This document shows positions 10,970 to 22,519 of a stretch of 64,000 nt of DNA, one piece after another. The DNA is taken from assembly GCF_026210795.1 (NCBI RefSeq), contig NC_089457.1:744001-808000 (forward strand), read 5' to 3'. Within the stretch, counting starts at the first letter, position 1, and the number at the start of each line of letters is the position of its first letter. Under the pieces are notes generated by a model. It saw only the letters and a program-made list of their open reading frames with translations. It had not been told where the DNA came from and did no database searches. This DNA comes from Rhizophagus irregularis (lineage: Eukaryota; Glomeromycota; Glomeromycetes; Glomerales; Glomeraceae). The position numbers and the translations under genes are program-made.

Positions 10970-11541
10970 GTTATGATGCGTCAAATCGGCCCATATGAAT
11001 AGAATGTTCAAACTTAATGTATGCCAGGCCTAAGGATGGTCATCGGTCCTAGAAGACCGCGGTCCTACGGTCCTACACCATAAAAAGACGGACTGGTCCG
11101 TCTTAGTGTAGGACCGCGGTCTGCCTCGTCTGTATCGCATATAATAAGACCGTCAGTCTTTTTAAGGACCGCAGTCTTTTTAAGACCGATCGGTCTTTTT
11201 TCTTTTTTTGCAAATAAAAAAAGATTTTCTTCCTTAACTTTATTAGGAATAGCCTTGTTTTATAAATGAACACTAATTGGGATGATTTTTAATATAAATT
11301 TTTTTTTTACAAATCACCTGGATTTATGATCATCACATACGTCATGCACTTACTATTATTGTATTAGTGACAATCATATGATCATTTTCGTTTAATCAAA
11401 CACTTGGTAATCATAACCTTTTAGCTAAATATGAGTTAAGCATGATAAAACTAGTTGTATTTATGCAAACTTGCACAGTAGTTAAAAAATTTTCCCATCG
11501 CAATTTTTTTTTTTATTAAATTTTTTTTTCTTTTTTGAATT

Positions 11542-13493
11542 ATGGCTGAAGAGCAAGAACAAGAGGATAATTACAACTCTTTTCCATATGAATCCTTTAT
11601 AGAGAATCAAATTTTTATTGATTATGAGGATGAGGAATATGAAGAAAGAGATAGTGAAATAACAACAGAAATGGCTGAAAGAGTAACTGAAATTACTAAA
11701 ACTGAAACTGAAACTTCTAGTATTAGATCTAAAGAATTAAGACAAGCTCGAGTTTGGAAACATTTTGAAAAAAAGACAATTGAAAAAGATGATGAACAAA
11801 CTGAAACTTATATTTTATGTCATATTTGTGAAAGGCCAGCGTTTCTGCCAAACAATTCTAGATACAACTCTTGAACGTCATTTAAAAGCTAAACATTTTG
11901 ATGTATATAAAGACTTAGGTCAAGTTGAATCTAATGCAAAACCCTGGACAGTTGATATACAACAAGAAAAGCATAATCTTTTTGTTAATTGGATTATCAC
12001 TGACCAGCAACCATTTACCATTGTTGAAAATCAAAGTTTTAAAAAATTTATAGCATCTATTCAACCAAAATACAAAATTCCATCTCGACACACAATAAAA
12101 GATATGATAATGAAAAAGTTTGAAAATGCACAAATTCAAATAAAAAACTACCTTCAACTTTCAACTTCCAAAATTTCGTTAACAATGGATATGTGGACAA
12201 CAATTAGTTCATTAGGTATTTTGGCAGTAACAATTCATTTTATAAAAGATGATTGGCAGTTCCGATCACTTTCATACTCGTATGTATGTATATTCCTTCA
12301 CCACACACAGCTTTAGCAATTAAAGATTCTATTATTAAAATTGTTTTAGAATTAAATATTGCAGATTGATTAATTGGAATTCTTGGTAATGATGAAGGCA
12401 AGATGTTAGCTGCAACTGACTGATTAAAGAAGATCTTAATTTATCAGAATTTTGCCACTATCGCTGTGCAGCACATATTTTAAACCTTGCTGTTGAAGCG
12501 CACTTAATATAAGTATAGTTCACAATTGTGTCGAAAAAGTTGCGTATATTTATTAGTACGGTAAGAAATTCACTAAACAAATGGATAAGTTAAAGGAGTT
12601 TTTTCAAGTTGAAAAAATTAAATTTAAAGTACCACTTCCAGATTGTACTACAAGATGAAACTATACATTCTACATGATAGATCGAGCATTAGAAATTAAA
12701 CCTCTTTTGGCTCATTTAGTATCAAATCTTACATCATTATCAAATAATTGGCCAAATGAAGAAGAATGGAATATACTTACTATTTTAGCAGACTTATTAG
12801 CTCCTTTTGCATCAGTAACAAGAGTGATATCTGCTTTTAGTTATCCAACTATTGGTGAAGTTAAATTACTTTTTGAAGGTATTAGAATGCATTTAAATTA
12901 ATCTCGAGGTGAAAATTTTATTTTACAAGACCAAGTAGATGAAATGAACCGTGTTTTTACAAATTATTTTGATGAAATAAGTGAGGCATTACATGTTCCA
13001 GCCTTTTTTGATCCCCGTTATAAAAATTAAGCATATGGCGATATGTCTCAAAATAATATTTTTTAACCATTGTGAGTTCACGCCAATTATGAGAATCTAC
13101 GATACTCATATACCATCTCAACCCATTCAGGCTTCTCAGCGTTATTTAATGAATTTATCAGCAATTGAAACAAGAAATTTTTTTCGCAATTTAATAGCAC
13201 CAAATCAAACTCCGCAGCCTGTTTTAAATGAATTGGAACTTTATTTTACTTCTAACTCACCGGGTGATGAAATAGTACCTTTAGAATGGTGAAAAAACCA
13301 TTCTATGGAATACCCAACATTATCAAAAATGGCAAAGGACTACTTAGCCATAATGCCAACGTCTGTTCCTTGCGAACAGTTTTTTTCAATTGCAGGAAAC
13401 CAATTTAATCAAACATATAACAGAATTGATGCTAATACAGCACGAGCATGTTTATGCTTAAAATCTTGGTTAGAACAAGGAAAAATTGAATAA
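11542..13493 (+). pseudogene. hAT family transposase, multiply broken
   Basis: Pieces in order: an acidic N-terminus (from MAEEQEQEDN), a BED-type zinc finger (CHIC at the end of frame 1, then ERHLKAKHF after a frameshift near 11850), the stretch LFVNWIITDQQPFTIV, the start of the RNase H-like core (SLTMDMWTT, with the first Asp), a second frameshift near 12290, stops near 12370 and 12420, CAAHILNLAVE around 12465-12500, LLAPFASVTRVISAF, and the C-terminal dimerisation region (LAIMPTSVPCEQFFSIAGN). Domain order and the CHxxHxLNL and hAT-dimer motifs fix the family. At least two frameshifts and several stops exclude function. No intact transposase was reconstructed. Confidence 0.88.
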
Positions 13494-13734
13494 AATATTA
13501 AAAAATTTTGATATTTTATCCTTTCATGTAATTAAAAAATCTTTTATTTTATTTTTTTTGTATAAATTTTTTAACTTTTTATGTATTCTCTTTAAAAATA
13601 TATGTATTTATTATTAACATTAAAAATAAATTAACATTTATAAAAAATGAATAAATTACTAAATTTCAGAATGAACAAATAATCTTAAAAATTAATAAAT
13701 TAGAATTAGGAAAGAATATAAGCATGTAAGTGGG

Positions 13735-14464
13735 CAGAGTTGCCTGTCAAAACACTGAAACTCCAAACTTTAAAAAAAGCGTTTAAGCGGAATATCTCGT
13801 CATTCAGTGATCAGAAAAGGATGAAACTACCACCATTCGAATCCTCTCAGCGAGACGCGTCGAATGGTGACTAAACCATATTTCCAGGATCAATAGATAA
13901 CCAACAATTATTGAATTTGTTATAAAATAGGTTTGCCGACGTAATTGTTTTTCTATCGATTCTAAAATCATGATTTTGATACCATTCGACGCGTCTCAGT
14001 AAGACGATTCGAATGGTAGTAAATTCATCCTTTTATAATCACTGGATGGCAAGATATTACGTTTTAAAGTTTTTTTTTTGAAATTTCCGAAGTCATAGTT
14101 TCGAAAATTTAAAGCTTTGAGAAAAAATACTTCAAAACGCAATATCTCACCATCCAGTGATTGTAAAAGGATGATTTTACCACCATTCGAATCGTCTCGC
14201 TGCAGCGCGTCGAATGGTATCAAAATCATAATTTTATAATCAATAAAAAAAATATTACGTCGGCAAAACTATTTGATAATAAATTCAATAATTACCGACT
14301 ATCTATCGATCCTAGAAACATGATTTAGTCACCATTCGACGCGTCTCGCCGAGACGATTCGAATGGTAGCGTTTCATCCTTTTCGATCACTGGATGACGA
14401 GATATTCCGCTTAAACTCTTTTTTTTGGAGTATCAGAGTTTCAGCGTTTTGACAAGCAACTCTA
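13735..14464. mobile_element. Fold-back MITE, 730 bp, nested in the hAT element
   Basis: The whole element is close to a perfect palindrome centred near 14100. Ends read YAGAGTTGCYTGTCAAAAC inward on both sides. Flanks are TAAGTGGG (13727-13734) and CAAGTGGG (14465-14472), an 8-bp duplication with one mismatch, which points to hAT. Each arm holds two copies of a hairpin, ACCATTCGA...GACGCGTCGAATGGT, each with an AATATCTC(G/A)(T/C)CAT flank. The element therefore carries four such hairpins in alternating orientation. No coding capacity. The open frames reported inside it are by-products of the palindrome. Confidence 0.85.
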
Positions 14465-14735
14465 CAAGTGGGAAGAGTGATTGTCATTATTTATTGGTTT
14501 GGAAATGGCCGGTCTTTATATTATTTTATGAAGACCTTTATCAGATTAATAGGTTTATTCAATATAAAAATCATTTATTATATAAAGACCAGTACGAGAA
14601 CTGGTCGGTCCTCAGGACCGGTCCTACTGCGCCACAAAAAAATGCAAGACCGCGGTCCGGTCTTACAAGTCCTGGGACCGACCAGTCCAGGACTGAGTAG
14701 GACCAGTAGGACCGATGACCATCCTTAGCCAGGCC

Positions 14736-15110
14736 CCTTTAATGCTAGTACCATTATAGTATTACATGATTTATAAAATTCAAAATGATCAACATTTCCA
14801 CGCTTTTAAAATTTTAGACTAAAAATAGAATGATTAACAATCCATGGAAATCCACGCTTTGGGTCAATTTGAATCAATTTACTCATTATAATGTGTCCAC
14901 TTAATAATTTACTGTTATCCATTCTTGAATAGGCACTATTGAATTTGCCGGCAAGCAAATTTTTTTAAATTGCATTGCTTTATTATTAAGTTGAATAATA
15001 GATCCATTATTATTAAATCTCTTTCGGACAAATAAAAATAAACTTCTAATTGATGGCAGTATTTGATTAAATGATTAAAGAATTCGATTTTATAAAAAAT
15101 ACGATAACTG
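14736..15110. other. Intergenic
   Basis: No gene. It holds ATCCATGGAAATCCACGCTT near 14841, a word that recurs near 28625 (GCATGGAAATCCACGCTT) and partly near 28729, so a dispersed repeat is present. Confidence 0.4.
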
Positions 15111-15149
15111 ATCGATTGAATATTTCGCATCGCGAAATATTCAATCGAT
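15111..15149. repeat. Perfect hairpin, 18-bp arms and 3-bp loop
   Basis: ATCGATTGAATATTTCGC at 15111-15128 is followed by ATC and by its exact reverse complement at 15132-15149. No U-tract or gene end adjoins it, so a terminator role is not supported. It could be an end-to-end remnant of a small inverted-repeat element. Confidence 0.75.
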
Positions 15150-15821
15150 TATATTTTACGAATGGAATAAAAGGCATTTATATGTTTAATTTAAGTGATA
15201 CAAAACTATGATAATCATTTATTAATTTTTTTAATTACACATTAATACATTAAGTAGTACATTATATAAGACGATCCTACAAAATTATTTCAAGATAAAG
15301 TCAATTAAAATCTAATTGGCTGTTTGTCACACTTCGTAGTTCCCTGAATCTAATTGCCAGCGGCTGAATACTTTTTTACTATTATTAGTTATCATTTTCT
15401 ACAACCAGTTTAGTCCCGTTAAACGCCATTTTATCAATTGTTTTAATAATGTAGTCAATGTTTGTATCACGCTTTTAATGCTAATTTATTGGTCCAATTT
15501 CACGTGATGAATAAAATGTTACTCTGTCAATCATAGGATCAAACTTAGGATCGATGTCAAACTCTCCACCTTTAGGATCGATATTGAACACGCAACTTAA
15601 TGTAAGGATCGATGTTGAAACAACAAATCAACAGGATCGATGTCAAACTCATAACTAGTAGATAGAATCTGCATTTAAATAGCTCTTTTACGTTTTGATA
15701 TCTCTATATCATATTTTTCATAAATTAATGCGTGTCTCCAGTCATGACAAAAGCATTAGATGACTATTCGTGGAAAGTTAAATTTTGAAATTAACGTGCA
15801 ATATCATATAATTTACTCTGT
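15150..15821. repeat. Intergenic with degenerate AGGATCGATGTCAAACTC repeats
   Basis: Between about 15534 and 15655 the phrase (T)AGGATCGATGT(C/T)(A/G)AAC occurs about five times with spacers of 15-25 bp. The same phrase occurs in the opposite orientation as GACATCGATCCTA at 28150-28500. The rest of the stretch shows nothing. Confidence 0.55.
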
Positions 15822-16034
15822 TCAACAACTTTTACTAAGCTTATTTTTTGTGTTACTTTTAGATTTTACATCGCTTTTATTCGGATTATTTTTGTTTGAA
15901 GCTGTTTCTGAATTTATACTGCATTTTTTGCAAATGTAATGTGAATGATTGCTTGATTTAGAACAATAATTGCATGCTCCATTTTCAAGTACTGTATAAT
16001 CGGTTTTTTTACCACAAATTTCACATTTACCCAT
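15822..16034 (-). CDS. Small Cys-rich protein with three CxxC pairs
   Basis: Single-exon frame of 70 codons from ATG (16034-16032) to TAG (15824-15822). The N-terminal half has MGKCEICGKK, then CNYC near residue 21 and CKKC near residue 35 (with HSHYIC just before), compatible with one or two zinc ribbons. The C-terminal half is a low-complexity Lys/Asn/Ser tail ending KLSKSC. No signal peptide or membrane segment. It fits the small Cys-rich group in this window. Nucleic-acid or protein binding is possible but not shown. Confidence 0.45.
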   Translation of the reverse strand: MGKCEICGKKTDYTVLENGACNYCSKSSNHSHYICKKCSINSETASNKNNPNKSDVKSKSNTKNKLSKSC

Positions 16035-16454
16035 AGTAGTTCACGAACTTTAAATTATAATTATCTACTAATAACGATAATCATGAATTCATGATACGAT
16101 GATCTACACGGTTACTGGCTACACCATTTTGAAAAGGCAAAAAAGATCAGCCGAATGGTCATTTACACGAGTTATGTCATGTAACATGACCGAATATAAA
16201 GGATAATCGATCGGATCCAAGTCTACCCATCCAAATTTGCGTATTTTTTCAGTTAAAATTGAAGATAAAACGTGAATTTGCTTAAAATCTGTTTCAGTTT
16301 TCTTTAGTATGTCAAAATATACTTGAACAGAACTTTTATCTTTCTAAATAAAAGTGAATATTTTTTTTTAAAAAAAAAAGTTAGATAACAATACTACGAA
16401 AACAGTCAATTCCGAAATAACCACTGAACAACATCATAAAAACATCTTTGATTT
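16035..16454. other. Intergenic with a T9-A10 tract
   Basis: A T9-A10 palindrome at 16361-16379 resembles those before the kinase genes, but no convincing start codon follows. A short hairpin-rich patch, GTCATGTAACATGAC, lies near 16178. Confidence 0.4.
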
Positions 16455-17200
16455 GAAGTGCCTCATGCAAGGATACACATAACCTCTAGGGACTACCACA
16501 GGTCAAAATGCTAAAAATCGGCAAAAAAAATGGCGTGAAAAGCAATGGCTATTCTTGGCTATTCTTGGCTATTTTTGGCTGTTTTTGGCTATTTACGAAT
16601 TAACCTATACTATTTGTAAATAGTTTATACAAATTTGCGAATAGTTTATGCGATTTGCGCCATTTTTTTTGCCTATTTTTGATCATTTGACGTGTGTACA
16701 TTAATTAAATCACAAGTTCCTCGAGCAAGGATACGCATAACCTCTAGGGATTAAATTAATTAAATCACAAGTTTTCGCCTCAAACAAGAATACCCATACC
16801 TCTAAGTGACTACATTAATTAAATCACAAGTAACCAAACAAACAGGATACGCATAAAACCTCTAAGACTACGTTAATTAAACCACAAGTGCCTCAAACAA
16901 GGCATACGCATAACCTCTAGGGACTACATTAATTAAATCACAAGTGTCTCGAACAAGGATACACATAACCTCTAGGGACTACATTAATTAAACCACAAGT
17001 GCCTCAAACAAGGATACGCATAACCTCTAGGGACTACATTAATTAAATCACAAGTGCCTCGAACAAGGATACGTATAACCTCTAAGGACTACGTTAATTA
17101 AACCACAAGTGCCTTGAACAAGAATACGCATAACCTCTAGGGACTACATTAATTAAACAACAAGTGCCTCAAACAAGGATACGCATAACCTCTAGGGACT
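16455..17200. repeat. 55-bp minisatellite, about nine copies plus an outlier
   Basis: The unit runs approximately ACATTAATTAAATCACAAGT, then GCCTCGAACAAGGATACG, then CATAACCTCTAGGGACT. Copies follow one another from 16697 to 17200 at 54-57 bp, each with a few substitutions. A single partial copy lies at 16455-16495. Between them, at 16543-16606, is a short array of TTGGCTATTC-like 10-mers. The units differ throughout with no constant/variable division, so this is a minisatellite and not a CRISPR. Confidence 0.85.
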
Positions 17201-17206
17201 TCCATA

Positions 17207-17476
17207 TCAAAAAGCCTCAATATTTTTACCTATAATCATCATGTTCAAAAATAAAATCAGAATATCAATAACAAAAAAACTTACATCACTTAATTTAGGT
17301 CTTTCTTTTAATCTACAATATTTTTTTAAATAATTGCAATATGAAGAATATAAATTGTTTGCTTTTGTAGAGTTAAAGGGCGCCCTAAAATTTCCAGTAT
17401 ACATATTGTAAACAACATATTCTAAAAGAGAAAAAGTGTTGTCCTGCTTATACTTGAAGTATTCTTCGTAGCTCAT
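17207..17476 (-). CDS. Possible first exon of an unidentified gene
   Basis: From ATG (17476-17474) the frame encodes MSYEEYFKYKQDNTFSLLEY and continues with aromatic-rich sequence to LKERPKLSD, where a good donor (GTAAGTTTT) lies at about 17285. The residues after it look like intron translation. No second exon could be found because the 55-bp minisatellite starts directly downstream, so the gene may be truncated by the array. Family unknown. Confidence 0.35.
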   Translation of the reverse strand: MSYEEYFKYKQDNTFSLLEYVVYNMYTGNFRAPFNSTKANNLYSSYCNYLKKYCRLKERPKLSDVSFFVIDILILFLNMMIIGKNIEAF

Positions 17477-17799
17477 TATTATTTGAAGAAAGAGAAGTAA
17501 AGGACTCAGTTACCTTTAATACTAATGCTCGACATTGCGCCTTATACTTATTATCTTTATTTGGATTATAAACAGAGAATTTGATACTAAAAATAGTAAA
17601 AATCAAAGTTTAAGAAAAAAGTCCTAATACAAAATGCGTTGGTACAAGCATAGGGAAAGTTTGTTTTTATTGGTTATGATCAATGTGTGTCATGTTATTA
17701 TGATTGGCTAAATAAAATAACACGTGATAATACTACGCGTATTACAGATCATTTCATGAGCCATTTTCAGCCCATCTGTAGGGGTTTTAACTATTCAAT

Positions 17800-20457
17800 A
17801 TGGTCCAAAAAAATCATGGCCCATGTTCAGTACGAAATTGTAATAATCAAGTAACCCGTTTTCGTCAATTCACTTCATTAGCATATGAGAAAGCCCAAAA
17901 AAAAGGAATATATGAAGCACATACGTACCTAATTAATCGGACAACAATTGTATACATAGCCATTATACGAGTATTGTTGAACCTTACCATACTCAAAAGT
18001 CAGAAGTTCCTTTTTTTTAGAACCAGATAAAGAAAATTCAAATTGTAAATATTAAAATGATTGAAAATTAAATTTTTTTTTTTTTATAACTAATTTTTTA
18101 TTTGTTACATACAGAATCAAAAAGCTATTCATTTGCCGAGCAGGTTACTATGCTTACAAAGGTTCTATATGAGCGGCGTGGTAATTTAGAGCTTAATCCT
18201 ACCCATTTTAAACAAATGATAGAAAAAGCAGATCCACGTTTACAAGATCTATTTGATAAATTAGTAAAGGCATTGGTTCCTGATAACAGATCTGCATATA
18301 ATAAAGTTGAAGCAAGAAAAACAATTGTGAGTTTATGTTATATCATGGCTGGAATGCGAAATAAGTTTGTTAACGATTTCAAGTTGGAAGTTGGATTATA
18401 TTTGTCAGCATCGGGTGCAACACGTGCTGCAATTGATACAATGAATAGTATTGGATTTTCTGCTTGTTATACAACAGTTAATAATTTTAAACGTAAAATT
18501 GCCAATGAACATCCGTTAAATATCAGAAAATTTCTCTCTGAACATGTAAGTAAAAAAATATTTTTTTTTCATTTGAAGAACTACTATTAACCAAAATTTA
18601 ATTACAATCAGAGTGACCATTTGTACGTTTATAATCTAGATGATTACCATGACATACATGAGAAAAGAAGACCAGATACCGTAACTTTATCTACTGCCAA
18701 ACATATGGCCACTTGTATCTGTAAGCAGGTTTCAGGTTATGCACCAATACCTATTATTTTTAACAACGTGTCAGTTCATAATCCAGTAAATATTGATGCC
18801 AGCAATATTTGTTTTCGATTAATTTGGGAATATCATGGAATATTTGATATTGCATACACTAATCGTAAAAAGCAATGGCTTACCAATGGACAATTAGCTA
18901 CTGACACTTTTGATCAAATTGAACTACTCACAGTGCATTGTTATGATGATGCCATTGCTGAAAGAAAAGAAGAACGTTCAATGAAAGGAGTACGATTAAT
19001 TGGGTTTCAAGAAAAAAATTTGCATTCTCTGAACGATTATATAACAGCATTACAAATGATCTTGGATATTGATAAAGATACTGGATACTTACAAAATCAT
19101 ATCGCACCATTAGTAGCAGATTGGCCTGGACAGTTATTTGTTCGTAAAGCAATAACAAATTTGCATAAGGTGGATTCACAATATTCAATACCAGCTGGGA
19201 TTAACTCATTTATTCCAATTTTAGGCCCTCTTCACGTATCTCTAAATAGCAGAGAACATGTATTAATTGTATATTATACCTTCTTTCAAAAACTATTCCA
19301 TTTTGTATTTGGTAAAAGAAAAGTATTAGCAAAGAAACACAAACCTTGGAGAATTAATTTGCTTCTTGACTTAGCATATAATGGATGGTATAAAATTAGA
19401 GATACTATTTTAACAAAATTTGGAAATACCTGTAAAGACATAGAATACCGTATGGTTATTGACTTGTTGGATAATATAATTCCTGCAACTTTGGATGTGT
19501 ATTCTATTCTTTTTCGATCTGGTTCATTCAATGAATATATAGAAACAATTTTTCAAATTTGGACATTTGCACTTAGATGGAAACGGCATAATTATAATAA
19601 AGCACCATTAGCCTTCTTATCAGATATTTTTTATTGGCAAGATACGAACCATCCATTTGCTGAAGCTGTAAAATTATTTTTAGTAAACTTTAATGATTAT
19701 TATGTTGAGAATATGCATAGTAAAATAAGATCTCAAACACCTGTGAATAGCAATGTTGACAATATAATAAAACAAGCTTACGTGATTGGTATCTTGTTTT
19801 GCCAACTATTTTCTATTTCTATTTGTTGTTTTATGTAATATACACTTTGTAACATCATTTGATCTTCATGTGAATGCATTAGATGAACGAAACCATTGTG
19901 AACTTAAAGATACTTTTCAAAAAACAAAGGCGTATCCTTACAAGCCATCATTGTTAAACATTCTGGCAGAAAAAACATCATTGTTTTTATTAGACTATTT
20001 TCAGAGAATTTATAAGAATTGTGGGAAAAGTAAATTATGTAAATCAAAGAAAAAGATACAATGTCAATTAGCTACCTTGGGAGAGACTGTTGATACGAAA
20101 TGTCTTCCAACAGGATACAGTACAAATATGCCTCCATTGCCAGATTCTTGTGATCATTGCCGTAAAAAACTTGATGATGGCGAAGTATTAATTTGTGGGC
20201 ATGGTTATAATTTTGAGTGTTATCAAATGATGGAATATGGTTGTCGTCATTGTGAGGAATACTACAAACGCGGAATTTATAGCAACGTGAACTCTTTCTT
20301 AGATCGATTAGAAAAGGGACCAAATGTTCTTACTTCTGATGAACAAGACGAAACTCCAACAGAAGAAAATGAGACAGTGGAAGAAGTGGAAGCAAATGGA
20401 AGCCAGGAAGTGCATGCAGAACTTTTAATTGCACTTATTCATGTTAATACCTGGTGA
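17800..20457 (+). CDS. Large protein of a lineage-expanded family with a C-terminal RING-like domain
   Basis: Exons seen: an N-terminal piece from ATG 17800, then 18115..18545, 18612..19788 and 19883..20457 (introns 66 and 94 bp, in frame). The body carries SIPAGINSFIPILGPLHVSL and the tract ENMHSKIRSQTPVNSN, which I associate with uncharacterised proteins (DUF6589-like, often transposon-linked) from memory, so that family name is tentative. The C-terminus has CDHCRKKL...LICGHGYNFEC...GCRHC, a RING-type C-C-C-H-H-C-C-C pattern, and an acidic tail. The N-terminal zinc piece (CSVRNC) is damaged: a one-base shift near 17945 separates it from NNCIHSHY, and another base is missing in the T8 run near 18018. 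It may be a recent pseudogene or need an assembly fix. Confidence 0.55.
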
Positions 20458-21192
20458 TATTGTCTGTAATTTAGTTAAAATGTATTAACTATTGTAATGT
20501 GTTATTTTTTTTCATGTATAAAAGACAAATTAAATAAATTACTTACTCTTATAATGTTTTAAAACGAATATTCTGTTTAGAATAACATTTTGTAAGTTCA
20601 GTTTGAAATTTACTAAGAATAACTTCAATTTCGGTCCTATTGCCATAATTATAGAAAATACTTCATATAAAACTCTCTGAAACATTGGATGTCATTGGAT
20701 GTTATTAGTTCTAGAGAAGGAAATAGATTTAGAGAACATATTTGTAAAGTTCGAAAAAAAAAAGTGGAAAATATAACGCATGCATGCACTTTACAGTGAT
20801 ATTTAAATTTATTAATCATTTCACCTTATTATAATCGTTTAAATATATATATAAATATCAGATATTTGATTTTAATTCTTTGTATCTTCTCCTTTAGTAA
20901 GCTTTAATAGCCTCTCAAAGGGAGATGACAATATTATTAATATTAGCAATTTGATCTAGATTCTTGTTTATGATTTTAAAATTACCAATGATGAAGTAAA
21001 AATATTTCTGAGGACAAATTTAAAGCTTTTTTTCAATTTCAGAATTTACGTATTAAGTAATAAAAAAAAATCTAGTTTTTTTCTATGAAGAAATAAAAGT
21101 TCGTTTAAACATTAAGATAAAAAAAATATCAGATACTCTTTGAACAAAACTTGTTATAATGATAGCGAAAAAATCTAAAAAGATAATATAAT
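20458..21192. other. Intergenic between convergent genes
   Basis: No gene. AT-rich, with two tandem copies of TTGGATGTNATTNG-like sequence near 20684-20705. Confidence 0.4.
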
Positions 21193-22416
21193 CTAATTTT
21201 GATCATTTTGATGACAAATCTTGTTTAAGTCAATTTGACAGGAATGTGTTTTTTTACTTTCTTCGCTTTCTTTAGAATAAGGAACAGTAGATACATTATT
21301 GTTTTCAGGATCAATACTGTTAAGTTCTGAATTTACTTGGAAAATATTCGGTCGTTCAGCTGGTTTGTGTTTCCAACATTCTGTTCAAATTAGATTGAGA
21401 TAAGAAAAATGAAAATTGTATTAATACCAAAGAGTTCATTGCTTCTACCTACTTTGATAAAGACCAATAAATTCACTATTCGTATTCGAAACAGGTTTTT
21501 CTCTCACGCCATTAAGTATCTTTGGCGTAATATCGCAATCTCCAAGACCATCAAAAGGTGACTTACGGCTAGTTAACTCCCAGAATAAAAATCCCAAACA
21601 ATATATATCAGATTTCTCGTTCATCTTGTATGGAGTTTCTTGATCAAACGCTTTAGGATCCACATAAGGCATTACACCCCATACTTCAGTATTATCACGA
21701 TCCGATTCTTTTAGGAATGAGCGTCCAAAATCCGCCAATTTAATTGTATCTTTATGTATTAAGATATTGTTGGGATGCTAAAAAATGAATGTGTTAATTA
21801 CACAATAGTATACTGTAGTGGAATATAAATTATGAAACAATAGGAAGGTACTTACAAGATCACCGTGTATGATTTTCTTATCATCATGTAACCATGAAAT
21901 TGCACTTGCAATATCCTTAGCAAACCTTAATTGATCCTTCCATTCAAAAGTTATAGTACTGTTTCTTAAATAATCTCTTAGTGTTCCACCGTCTGCATAC
22001 TCAAGGATAAGAGAATATTTGTTTTCACCTAAAATAAAGAAACATATGTAAACGAAACCTTAAAACAAAAGCATCAGCTTTAAATTATAATCATTATTTT
22101 TACCCTCTAGCTTAGTAACTCCATAGAATCGAATTATAAACGGATGAGAAGTCAGTTTCATTATCTTAATCTAGAACAAAATAGAGAATTATAATTTATA
22201 TAAATACAATATCGAAAAATGAGACTACGATCAGTAACTTACTTCGCTAATGATGTCTTCTTCCCTAGAAGTTTCTTTAAATTTTTTAATCGCGTACTTT
22301 GCTGATGTATTTTTCCATTCTGCGGCGAAGACGTCTGCAAATTTTCCAGAACTTATAGTCTCCAAAGGAATCTTAAAGTCACGAGAATCATAGTAGTAAT
22401 GATCTTCAAGATGCGA
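21193..22416 (-). CDS. Protein kinase with HGD in the catalytic loop, five exons seen
   Basis: complement(join(21193..21380, 21453..21777, 21856..22028, 22104..22170, 22243..22416)); all phases agree. N-lobe: ISSGKFADVFAAEW, a weak glycine loop with one of three glycines, then YAIKKF with the ATP lysine, and IIRFYGVT. The hinge reads LILEYADGGTL. The catalytic loop is IIHGDLHPNN, so HGD replaces HRD while the catalytic Asp and Asn remain. The metal loop is ADFG. The activation end reads WGVMPYVDP in place of APE. The C-lobe ends KCWKHKPAERP and a Ser/Glu-rich tail. The first exon must start upstream: a frame from ATG 22519 encodes MKSNRQRHYNAHSRPSCN but is one base out of phase. Probably a divergent TKL-like kinase with low or altered activity. 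Confidence 0.7.
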
Positions 22417-22519
22417 CTATTATGATGTCATCATTGGTTTTGTGTTTTGATAATGATGCAGGGGTGTTGCAGGATGGGCGTGAATGGGCGTTGTAGTGGC
22501 GTTGTCGATTAGATTTCAT

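Larger units (their letters stand above)
11031..14727 (+). mobile_element. hAT transposon, 3.7 kb, decayed, with a nested element
   Basis: The ends are inverted repeats starting TAAGGATGGTCATCGGTCCT on both sides. They are flanked by a perfect 8-bp target duplication, GCCAGGCC, at 11023-11030 and 14728-14735. Subterminal zones (11040-11210 and 14590-14725) are packed with short GGTCC/GGACC and GACCG words in both orientations, as is usual for hAT transposase binding sites. Inside lie a broken hAT transposase (11542-13493) and a fold-back MITE (13735-14464). The intact target duplication against many coding lesions suggests an old single insertion that has not moved since. Confidence 0.88.

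Noticed and set aside
13996-14728. Open frames in the hAT right end
   Set aside because: They lie in the fold-back palindrome and the GGTCC subterminal array; not genes.
15111-15149. Hairpin as a transcription terminator
   Set aside because: Intrinsic terminators of that type are bacterial, and no U-run or gene end is next to it.
16697-17200. Regular repeat array that might suggest CRISPR
   Set aside because: Units are about 55 bp with no separate unique spacers and differ by scattered substitutions; eukaryotic minisatellite.
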